From Acidobacteriota bacterium (GTDB lineage: Bacteria > Acidobacteriota > Terriglobia > Versatilivoradales > Versatilivoraceae), in the NCBI GenBank assembly GCA_026706225.1, contig JAPOZE010000315.1, positions 1-10,301 of the forward strand: 10,301 nucleotides of DNA, given 5' to 3'. The notes under the pieces were generated by a model. That model saw nothing but the letters and a program-made list of their open reading frames with translations. It did no database searches and had not been told where the DNA came from. Below, piece after piece: positions 1-5,732 of the stretch (its first letter is position 1; every line of letters begins with the position of its first letter). A program made the position numbers and the translations under genes.

Positions 1-1356
1 CGGCCCAGGGTGTGCCTCGACTACCACATCAAGCGCTGCATGGGGCCTTGCGTGGCTTCGGTGTGCAGCCGGGAGGAGTATGCCGGCAGGGTCCAGGACC
101 TCAGGTGGTTCATGGAGGGGAAGCGGCGCGAGCTCATCAAGAGTCTGCGCGGCAAGATGTTGAAGGCCGCCGACGAGGAACGGTTCGAGCTGGCGGCCCA
201 CCTGCGGGACATGATCCGGACCATCGACCAGCTCTCCGAGCCGCAACGCATGTCCTCCAGCCGAACTGCCGACGTGGACGTCTTCGCGCTCCATCGGGAG
301 GACAGCAAGGCGGCCGTGCAGTTGTTCCATTTGCGAAGCGGCCGCGTGGTGGACCGGCACCAGTACTTTTGGGAAGACCTGGCCGGCGGCGCCGGCAACG
401 GAGACATCCTGGCCTCGCTGCTCAAGCAGTATTACTTCGGCTCCAGCTTTACCCCCGACGAGGTCCTGGTTTCCTGCGGCTTCGAGGATCAATCCATCCT
501 GGCTGCCTATCTTTCGAGGCGGAAGGGAAGAAAAGTGGTTGTGAAGGAACCTCTCCGCGGTCCCAAGAAGCACCTCGTCGGACTGGCCCAAAGGAACGCC
601 CGCCTGACCTTCGACCAACGCTTCCGCACCCTGAACCCCGGCAGCCGGATGATCGGCGAGGCTCTGGCCGAGTTGATGGACCTGGAAAACCCTCCCAAGC
701 GGATCGAGTCCTTCGATGTTTCCAACATTCAAGGGTCGGATTGCGTGGCCTGCATGGTGGTCTGGGAGGAGGGCCGAATGAAGAAGGCCGACTACCGGAA
801 ATACATCATCAAGACGGTCAGCGGTCCGGACGACTTCAAGAGCATGGTGGAAGTCATCTCCCGCCGCTACCGCCGGCTCCTGCAGGAACGCCGGGCCTTG
901 CCGGACCTGGTCCTGGTGGACGGGGGAGTGGGACAGCTCCATGCCGCCGCTGCCGCGTTGGACGCCCTGGACCTGACCACCCAGCCTCTGGCCAGCATCG
1001 CCAAGAAGGAAGAGCTCATCTACGTCAGAGGTGGCGAGCAGGAACCCATCCGCCTGCACAGGCATTCTCCGGTCCTGCGGATGATCCAGCGCATCCGGGA
1101 CGAAACCCACCGCTTCGCCGTGACCTTTCATCGCCGGCGCCGCTCCGGCCGCACCCTCACTTCGGTGCTCACCCGGATACCCGGGGTCGGCGACAAGACC
1201 GCCAAGCGGCTGCTGCAACGCCTGGGGAGCGTCCCGCAAATCGCCGCCGCGCCGCTGGATCGCCTGGTCGCCGTAACCTCTCCCCGAATCGCCAGGAACG
1301 TCTACGACCACTTTCGCCAACCGGCGGCCAGCGGCCGCTGGTCTCAGGAAGGGTGA
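1..1356 (+). CDS. uvrC: UvrABC system protein C (UvrC), 5'-truncated by the window edge
   Basis: Incision subunit of UvrABC nucleotide excision repair; it cuts the damaged strand on both sides of a lesion after UvrB loads. The frame is open from base 1, so the GTG at 10 is probably internal; 451 residues remain of a usual ~600-630, and the N-terminal GIY-YIG (3' incision) nuclease is missing. Counting from the first codon: Cys5, Cys13 and Cys17 match the spacing of three of the four cysteines reported to bind a [4Fe-4S] cluster in E. coli UvrC. A UVR (UvrB-binding) helix pair lies at about 46-81. The RNase H-like 5' nuclease has Asp239 (FDVSN), Asp307 (VDGG) and His370 (DETHRFA), the expected D-D-H triad. 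A helix-hairpin-helix DNA-binding region is at about 387-438 (IPGVGDKTAKRLL). It ends at TGA 1354-1356, one base from the stop of the convergent neighbour. Nothing suggests it is inactive. Confidence 0.97.
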   Translation, partial: RPRVCLDYHIKRCMGPCVASVCSREEYAGRVQDLRWFMEGKRRELIKSLRGKMLKAADEERFELAAHLRDMIRTIDQLSEPQRMSSSRTADVDVFALHREDSKAAVQLFHLRSGRVVDRHQYFWEDLAGGAGNGDILASLLKQYYFGSSFTPDEVLVSCGFEDQSILAAYLSRRKGRKVVVKEPLRGPKKHLVGLAQRNARLTFDQRFRTLNPGSRMIGEALAELMDLENPPKRIESFDVSNIQGSDCVACMVVWEEGRMKKADYRKYIIKTVSGPDDFKSMVEVISRRYRRLLQERRALPDLVLVDGGVGQLHAAAAALDALDLTTQPLASIAKKEELIYVRGGEQEPIRLHRHSPVLRMIQRIRDETHRFAVTFHRRRRSGRTLTSVLTRIPGVGDKTAKRLLQRLGSVPQIAAAPLDRLVAVTSPRIARNVYDHFRQPAASGRWSQEG

Positions 1357-1357
1357 T

Positions 1358-2302
1358 TCAGTCGGAGTCGGCGGACACGGTCCGGGGTCCGCGCGGGCGG
1401 GTCTCGGCGGCCTTGGCCTGCTGGGCCAGGGCGGCGCCTTCCCGGAGGAGTTCGTGGATTCTCTGCAGGGTGCGGGCGATGTCGGTCTGGCGGGAGAAGC
1501 TGGTTTCAGGCTCGTCGGAAATGAGGTTGGCCAGTTTTTCGATTTCCTGTTCCAGGGACCAGTCGTGGGCTTCCCGGGAAATCAGGCCCTCTCTCAGCAG
1601 ACCGGTTCGCCGCTGCTGGTCGGAAAGAGAAGCCCTGAGCTTGCGGATCTCTTCCTGGAGACTCTTCGATTCGTTCTGTTTTTCGGCGGAAAGCCGCGAG
1701 AGGCTTCCCCTCAGTTCCTCCTGGCTCTGCCGGGCCAGATCCAGCCTGGACTCGGCCGAGCGGAGTTCCTGCTTCAACTGGAGGGAGTCTCCGACAGCCG
1801 CTTCCTTTTGCCGTTGCAGGGCCTCCAGCAGCCGGCTCAATTCAGCCAGGCTTTCCCGGAATCCGGCAGCCGCCTGCTCTTGGCCGTGAAGCGCCGCCTC
1901 CAGGGACTTGCCCTGCGCCGCCAGCTCGGTCTGGCGGCGGCCGGCAATCCGCTGAAACTCCTGCTTTTGCTCGGTCAGCTTCTGAACCTGTGCCCGAAGA
2001 TCCTGTAGCGACCGGGTCGCTACCTCCAGGCGGGCCAATCGATCCTTGGCCTCCTCCCGAGCTCCCTCCAATTCCGGCCGCAACCCGCGAATCAGGGAGT
2101 CTTGCCGCCAAGAGGAGTAGGCCAGAAAAAGGAGCGCCAGCGCCACTGCCAGAACGTTCAACGCACCCAACCGGCTGTGCACTTCCAACCCGAAGAGCCG
2201 GAACTCCGACCTCTCTCTCCCCAACCGGACCAGTCCACCCAGGGCCAGGGACAAGGCCCCCAGTCCCAGCAGCACCAGGGCGATCGGCACTACGATTTCC
2301 AT
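1358..2302 (-). CDS. Unrecognised two-helix membrane protein with a long coiled coil
   Basis: A 314-residue protein that I cannot assign to a named family. Two hydrophobic segments at about 4-26 and 46-66 flank a short basic loop, giving a hairpin anchor. Residues about 70-240 are a charged Glu/Gln/Arg/Leu-rich heptad-like stretch with no proline from about 76 onward, typical of a long coiled coil. A conserved-looking tail at about 245-295 (helical, containing EQEIEKLANLISDEPETSF) precedes a short disordered C-terminus. The likely topology is a membrane-tethered rod. The ATG at 2302 is supported by GGGAG five bases upstream on the minus strand. It is divergent from the ferredoxin and convergent with uvrC. 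A structural or scaffolding role is possible but unproven; coiled-coil composition makes similarity searches prone to false hits. Confidence 0.8.
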   Translation of the reverse strand: MEIVVPIALVLLGLGALSLALGGLVRLGRERSEFRLFGLEVHSRLGALNVLAVALALLFLAYSSWRQDSLIRGLRPELEGAREEAKDRLARLEVATRSLQDLRAQVQKLTEQKQEFQRIAGRRQTELAAQGKSLEAALHGQEQAAAGFRESLAELSRLLEALQRQKEAAVGDSLQLKQELRSAESRLDLARQSQEELRGSLSRLSAEKQNESKSLQEEIRKLRASLSDQQRRTGLLREGLISREAHDWSLEQEIEKLANLISDEPETSFSRQTDIARTLQRIHELLREGAALAQQAKAAETRPRGPRTVSADSD

Positions 2303-2372
2303 ACGGGCTCCCAGTTGGAATTGGCCAAATCCGGCTCAGTCCGACACCCCTTTCCCCAATTGCACGGGCCAA

Positions 2373-2400
2373 ACTACAGGAAACAAACCCGATCTTGCAA
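2373..2400 (-). promoter_or_regulatory. Weak candidate promoter for the leftward coiled-coil gene
   Basis: Read on the minus strand, TTGCAA (2400-2395) and TGTAGT (2378-2373) are separated by 16 bases; each matches four of six consensus positions. It lies about 70 bases upstream of the ATG at 2302 and is the best candidate I can see in the gap, but such a match can arise by chance. Confidence 0.22.
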
Positions 2401-2436
2401 GCAAAAGGCAACCCGAATGCAAGTGCACGGCGCCCA

Positions 2437-2465
2437 TTGGACGGCCCCGGAACCTGTGCTATGAT
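2437..2465 (+). promoter_or_regulatory. Predicted sigma70-type extended -10 promoter for the ferredoxin gene
   Basis: TATGAT at 2460-2465 matches five of six bases of the -10 consensus and is preceded directly by TGC at 2457-2459, giving the extended -10 form TGnTATGAT. TTGGAC at 2437-2442 is a partial -35 at the ideal spacing of 17 bases; only its TTG matches, which suits an extended -10 promoter that depends less on the -35. Transcription would start near 2472, leaving a leader of about 48 bases before the ATG at 2520. Confidence 0.55.
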
Positions 2466-2519
2466 GGGGCGTTTATTGCAGATAACCCGTTTTCAACCCT
2501 GTCTTGACCCGGAGGATGG

Positions 2520-2879
2520 ATGTACCCACTGGACGAAATTGCTTCCCTGCCCAAGCTGGAGCCCAAGTCTGAAGGAATAGAAACCCCACGCAAGAAAAAG
2601 CCCCGCGCCATCGCCGTCATCACGGAGTGCTGCACCGGCTGCGCCGGTTCCCCGGCCTGTGTCCCTTATTGCCCCGTGGCCGACTGCATGTTCTGGGTGC
2701 CCGACGAAGACCACCCTCCCTTCGGCCACATCGAGGTCGACCCATTCCTCTGCATCGGCTGCAAGAAGTGCACCAGCCAGGGACCCGACGGATCCTTTCT
2801 GGACGGCTGTCCCTGGGACGCCATCGAAATGGAGCCCATCGACGACGTTGAGGCCGTGGTCGGAGAGATGTCGATTTAG
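2520..2879 (+). CDS. Dicluster ferredoxin, FdxA/7Fe-like with altered cysteine spacing
   Basis: A 119-residue soluble electron carrier with nine cysteines. Motif one is C38-x2-C41-x5-C47-x3-C51-P followed by C56; motif two is C78-x2-C81-x2-C84-x12-C97-P. The first motif resembles FdxA-type ferredoxins (C-x2-C-x4-C-x3-C-P-x2-C) with one-residue insertions. The second carries about nine extra residues (TSQGPDGSFLDG) between the third and fourth cysteine, where bacterial ferredoxins usually have three. By family logic C51, C78, C81 and C84 would hold one [4Fe-4S] cluster, and C47, C97 plus C38 and/or C41 the other (3Fe or 4Fe). A basic, charged N-terminal extension of about 30 residues precedes the fold. 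The start at 2520 has GGAGG at 2511-2515, four bases upstream. It has its own promoter and points towards the oxidase operon, with overlapping stops. Its redox partner is not evident here. Confidence 0.9.
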   Translation: MYPLDEIASLPKLEPKSEGIETPRKKKPRAIAVITECCTGCAGSPACVPYCPVADCMFWVPDEDHPPFGHIEVDPFLCIGCKKCTSQGPDGSFLDGCPWDAIEMEPIDDVEAVVGEMSI

Positions 2880-3781
2880 GGCGAACCCGGTTGGTCATCC
2901 CCGGGCTTTGCCAGGCCGGCTCTGCCGCGGATGGCGCCGATGGTGAAACCCGCCTGCTGCCGAACTCGATCGGACAGCATCGGATTCTCCGGCAGAAATG
3001 GCTGAATGAGCGGCAGGTCGCTCACTTCCCCGATGAAATACAGGGCCCGAAGGGCTTCCCACACCTGGTCTTCTTCAGGCGCCAGGGAGAGCAGCGGCTG
3101 ACCTGCCGATACCGTCGTCCCTTCCTCCGCCAGTCTCTCATCCACAACCCCCGGCACGGCAGCGCGAACCTCCTCATGGGTCGCGGCATCCACCTGAATG
3201 CGGGCCACCAGGGCTCCCGCGCGCACGCTGTCCCCTTCGCTCCGCTGGAAGAGCAGCTCGCCGGCAGCCGGAGCCAGGATGCGCCGGCGGGCCAGCATGC
3301 CCCGCACCTCCTCCCGGCCGCTTGCCTCCCCGAAAGCCACCAGAGAGAGGGCGGCGTTGCGTCGAACCAGAGGATCGGCATCCTGAAGCAGTCGAGTCAG
3401 TCGGTCCCGGAATTGAGCCTCGGTGGGGTCTTGCCCCATCAACCAGGCCACCGTCATGCGCACTTCAGGGGTCGGGTGCGCCGCCAGCTTCCCTACGTCG
3501 GGATACCAGGAGGCGACAGCGGCGGGGCCTGAATCGGTCAGCCGCTGCGAGAGTTGCACCAGGGCGTGCTGAATCTTGCGCGGCTTGGCGACAGGATCCA
3601 GATTCTTGCGGAGTTCCTCGTCGCTCAGAGCGGTGCCGAACCAGGTCTGCTGCCAGAAGAGGAAGGGGACCAATATCGCCAGAAACACGAAGGCCACGGC
3701 CAGGAGGTTGGCTCCCCATCCGAGGCCAAGTCGCTTGGGGGTCTCGAGTTTGTCGCGTTGTTTCGACATGGGATCAGGCAT
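2876..3781 (-). CDS. Membrane-anchored HEAT-repeat protein with an inserted lipoyl/HlyD-like hammerhead domain
   Basis: Last gene of the oxidase operon; 301 residues from the ATG at 3781. Numbering from that start: one membrane helix at about 23-43 with a basic cytoplasmic-looking N-terminus; HEAT-like helical pairs at about 67-162 (PTPEVRMTVAWLMG and DADPLVRRNAALSLVAFG are typical repeat cores); two half-hammerhead motifs at about 168-195 and 205-234 (APAAGELLFQRSEGDSVRAG and VPGVVDERLAEEGTTVSAG), as in biotinyl/lipoyl and HlyD-type domains but with no Lys in the carrier position; then another HEAT-like pair at about 237-284. The start is uncertain: TTG at 3790 would overlap the upstream stop (TTGA), ATG at 3781 and ATG at 3769 are alternatives, and none has a clear Shine-Dalgarno. 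The function is unknown; the position suggests an oxidase assembly or stability factor facing the periplasm. The stop overlaps the ferredoxin stop by four bases. Confidence 0.82.
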   Translation of the reverse strand: MPDPMSKQRDKLETPKRLGLGWGANLLAVAFVFLAILVPFLFWQQTWFGTALSDEELRKNLDPVAKPRKIQHALVQLSQRLTDSGPAAVASWYPDVGKLAAHPTPEVRMTVAWLMGQDPTEAQFRDRLTRLLQDADPLVRRNAALSLVAFGEASGREEVRGMLARRRILAPAAGELLFQRSEGDSVRAGALVARIQVDAATHEEVRAAVPGVVDERLAEEGTTVSAGQPLLSLAPEEDQVWEALRALYFIGEVSDLPLIQPFLPENPMLSDRVRQQAGFTIGAIRGRAGLAKPGDDQPGSP

Positions 3782-3786
3782 GAAAC

Positions 3787-4200
3787 TCAATGATAGAGCA
3801 TCCAGTAGATGATCACCCCGGTCACGGAGACGTACAGCCAGATCGGAAGAGTCCAGCGCGCCAACCGCTTGTGGGACTCGAACCGCTCATGCCAGGCCCG
3901 ATAGACAGTGACGGCGGCCAAGGGCAGGACTGCGGCGGCCAGGACGATGTGGCTCAGCAAGATCGAAAAGTAGACCGGTCGAACCCACCCCGTCCCGGTA
4001 TAGGCGACCGACCCGACCTGAAAGTGGTAGATGAGGTAGGAAGTCAGGAAGAGGACGGAGAACCCCAGCGCAGCCACCATGAACCGCTTGTGAATGGCGA
4101 CACGGCGGCGGCGGATCGCGTAGTACCCCATCAAAAGACAGCAGGCAGCGGCGGTATTGAGGCCGGCGTTGAGGGCCGGGAGGCCGGCAAGTTCAATCAT
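3787..4200 (-). CDS. DUF420 membrane protein (YozB/CtaM-like), probable oxidase maturation factor
   Basis: A 137-residue polytopic protein of the DUF420 family, with about four membrane helices (roughly 7-28, 40-58, 77-99 and 117-135). Family-typical features are LPALNA near the N-terminus, His37, His59 in SYLIYHFQVG, the GTGWVRPVYF stretch, His84 in LLSHIVLA, His110 with KRLARW, and the C-terminal PIWLYVSVTGVIIYWMLY. The Gram-positive member CtaM (YozB) has been linked to function of aa3-type oxidases, and the conserved histidines would suit heme or metal binding; that this homologue does the same is inference supported by its place in the operon. The ATG at 4200 overlaps the stop of the upstream gene (ATGA), implying translational coupling. 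The frame stays open upstream to 4386, but those 62 codons overlap the 85-residue gene and are not membrane-like. Confidence 0.9.
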   Translation of the reverse strand: MIELAGLPALNAGLNTAAACCLLMGYYAIRRRRVAIHKRFMVAALGFSVLFLTSYLIYHFQVGSVAYTGTGWVRPVYFSILLSHIVLAAAVLPLAAVTVYRAWHERFESHKRLARWTLPIWLYVSVTGVIIYWMLYH

Positions 4201-4454
4201 GCATCCCGACTGGAGGAGTCTTTCCGGAACGTGTAGACCAGGATGGTCCCCATGATGGCCACGGGAGGAGTCAACAGGAAGAGGATGGCCCGGCCGAGGG
4301 CAGAGATCGCCGGCTCCGGCTGAGCCTCGGCGGCAGTCTTGCACATGGCGCAGCCCTGGGCGAACGCCTCTGCCTCGAAGAGGCAAACCAGCACGACAAC
4401 CGCCGCCAGAAATGGCCGGATCGTTCGCAAACGGCTGCTGCAGGCATCAAGCAT
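4197..4454 (-). CDS. Small exported or membrane protein with a CxxC motif
   Basis: An 85-residue protein with an N-terminal signal-like segment (basic start, hydrophobic core at about 15-26, then AEAFA before Gln33, a plausible signal peptidase site after Ala32). Directly after it comes GCAMC (Cys35-x2-Cys38). A linker rich in Ala, Glu and Pro leads to a second hydrophobic span at about 53-75 and a short charged tail (RKDSSSRD). The mature form would put the CxxC pair on the periplasmic face, tethered by one helix. I recall similar small conserved hypotheticals in oxidase clusters of related bacteria but know no assigned function; copper delivery or thiol redox at CuA is an attractive guess only. 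GGGAGG lies 11 bases upstream of ATG 4454. It sits 18 bases after subunit IV and overlaps DUF420 by ATGA. Confidence 0.85.
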   Translation of the reverse strand: MLDACSSRLRTIRPFLAAVVVLVCLFEAEAFAQGCAMCKTAAEAQPEPAISALGRAILFLLTPPVAIMGTILVYTFRKDSSSRDA

Positions 4455-4472
4455 GGCGCAACCCGCCTCCCG

Positions 4473-5051
4473 TCAGGGGCGCAATTCCAGCAACCGGAAG
4501 CTGTCGGGGAAAAAGACGGCCAGGAGACAGATGGTGACCACCATGGCGGGCATCAGCGTCCACATCAGGCTCCGCTTTTCGAACCGCAGGTGCATGAAAT
4601 AGGCGATGATCAGGGCCGCCTTCACCAACGAGAACCCCAGCAGCAGGATCAGCATGGTGATCACGCCCAGCTTGATGTATGCCAGAAACACTTCCACCAG
4701 GGTGATGAGCACCAACCAGAACCAGACCGTGAAGACCAGCCGGTTCCCCATGGCGCTGTGCGCGCCATGGTCGAGAACCAGGGGCACCTCCTTGCGAACC
4801 ACGGGGTGGGCCTCGGGCTTCGCCGGTTCCTTCCTCTTCGGGAGCAGCCGTTGCAGCAACGGACTCAGTTCCTGGCTGCGCAAGGTCCAGTAGCCGTTGA
4901 GAAAGAACACCATGGCCAAAACCATGCAGGAGATGGACAGGAACAGTCCGTCCAGCGTCAGCACGTCCTGGGGCGTCTGGCGCAGCACCGCAAATACGCA
5001 CCCGGCTCCCAGAAGCAGGTTCAAGGCTAGCAGCAGCAACGTCTCAACCAT
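4473..5051 (-). CDS. ctaF: Cytochrome c oxidase subunit IV (COX4_pro/CtaF type) with an extra N-terminal two-helix module
   Basis: Small structural subunit of the heme-copper oxidase in the inner membrane. Residues about 105-182 hold the family core of three helices, with Lys144 and the signature YFMHLRFEKR at 151-160. The protein is 192 residues, while prokaryotic subunit IV is usually about 100. The extra part contains two predicted helices (about 4-22 and 33-53) and a Lys/Pro/Glu-rich linker at about 68-100. The N-terminal module could be a fused small oxidase subunit; I do not recognise it. The ATG at 5051 has GAGGAG eight bases upstream. It follows subunit III by 39 bases and precedes the CxxC gene by 18. 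The ctaF symbol is assigned by family resemblance. Confidence 0.9.
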   Translation of the reverse strand: MVETLLLLALNLLLGAGCVFAVLRQTPQDVLTLDGLFLSISCMVLAMVFFLNGYWTLRSQELSPLLQRLLPKRKEPAKPEAHPVVRKEVPLVLDHGAHSAMGNRLVFTVWFWLVLITLVEVFLAYIKLGVITMLILLLGFSLVKAALIIAYFMHLRFEKRSLMWTLMPAMVVTICLLAVFFPDSFRLLELRP

Positions 5052-5090
5052 CGGCGAATCTCCTCTTCAGTCTGACAATCTGTGGGGCGT

Positions 5091-5726
5091 CTATGCGCCC
5101 ATGTCGACGGACAGCAGGTAGACCAGGGGAAACACGAACATCCAGACCAGGTCCACGAAGTGCCAGTACAAGCCGCAGACCTCGACGTGTTCGGAGTGAA
5201 ACCGCTTCCTGGCGACTCCCCCGGCGATTGCCAACAGATAGACCACTCCGGTAAACACGTGAAACATGTGCATGCCGGTGATCCCGAAGAAAGTGGCCCC
5301 GAACAGCGGCGACCCCCAAGGATTCCCGGTCAGCGTCATTCCCTGGTTCATGAGCCCCATCCATTCCATGCCGTGCAGCACGATGAAGGCGGCGCCGAAA
5401 AAGGCCGTCCACAGGATCCAGCGAATGGTCCATTTGCGATCGCCCCGCTGGGCCGCATTGACGGCGAGCACCATGGTCAGGCTGCTCGACAGCAGAACGG
5501 CGGTCATCAACGTGGCGAAGACGATGGTCGGCCAGAAATGAAAGGGGGTCGGCCAGTCCGGGGTGGCTATCCTGACGTAGCTGTAGCCGAACAACAAGGC
5601 GGAGAAGGTCAGGGCATCGGAAACGATGAAGAGCCACATCCCCAACTTGATGTGAGACACCGAGTAGGGCAGGGTGCCACCTCCCCACACCTGCAATCCC
5701 GTATTTTCCACACGAGCGTCTGCCAT
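5091..5726 (-). CDS. ctaE: Cytochrome c oxidase subunit III, second copy
   Basis: Integral membrane subunit that packs against subunit I and supports sustained proton pumping in this family. 211 residues with five predicted helices (about 26-49, 67-90, 100-120, 140-170 and 186-207), the short form lacking the first two helices of the seven-helix type. Diagnostic stretches are HIKLGMWLFIVSDALTF, LHGMEW, GITGMHMFHVFTG and the C-terminal GLYWHFVDLVWMFVFPLVYL. It starts at ATG 5726, with GGAGG eight bases upstream, only six bases after the stop of the first subunit III gene. It is more canonical than the copy before it, and a single oxidase normally needs one subunit III, so the pair may form a split or heteromeric arrangement. 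Confidence 0.95.
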   Translation of the reverse strand: MADARVENTGLQVWGGGTLPYSVSHIKLGMWLFIVSDALTFSALLFGYSYVRIATPDWPTPFHFWPTIVFATLMTAVLLSSSLTMVLAVNAAQRGDRKWTIRWILWTAFFGAAFIVLHGMEWMGLMNQGMTLTGNPWGSPLFGATFFGITGMHMFHVFTGVVYLLAIAGGVARKRFHSEHVEVCGLYWHFVDLVWMFVFPLVYLLSVDMGA

Positions 5727-5732
5727 CCGTGC

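Larger units (their letters stand above)
2303..2519. other. Divergent intergenic region between the coiled-coil gene and the ferredoxin gene
   Basis: This is the only gap above 100 bases in the window. It is less GC-rich than its surroundings. It holds the start signals of both divergent genes, an extended -10 promoter for the ferredoxin, a weaker promoter candidate for the leftward gene, and the palindrome CTTGCAAG at 2394-2401 with a half-site repeat TGCAAG at 2418-2423. No tRNA-like fold, no convincing open frame and no intrinsic terminator (hairpin plus T-run) is visible in it. Confidence 0.7.

Noticed and set aside
12..1889. Long plus-strand frame of 625 codons across uvrC and the coiled-coil gene
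   Set aside because: It is a shifted-frame shadow in GC-rich DNA: rich in Arg, Pro and Gly with no domain sense, while uvrC motifs in the other frame are unambiguous.
1842..2411. 189-codon minus-strand frame overlapping the start of the coiled-coil gene
   Set aside because: Gly/Arg/Pro-rich shadow; the coiled-coil frame has coherent helices, heptads and its own Shine-Dalgarno.
4201..4386. 62-codon upstream extension of the DUF420 gene
   Set aside because: It overlaps the CxxC gene almost entirely, is not hydrophobic, and the family N-terminus (LPALNA) begins right after ATG 4200.
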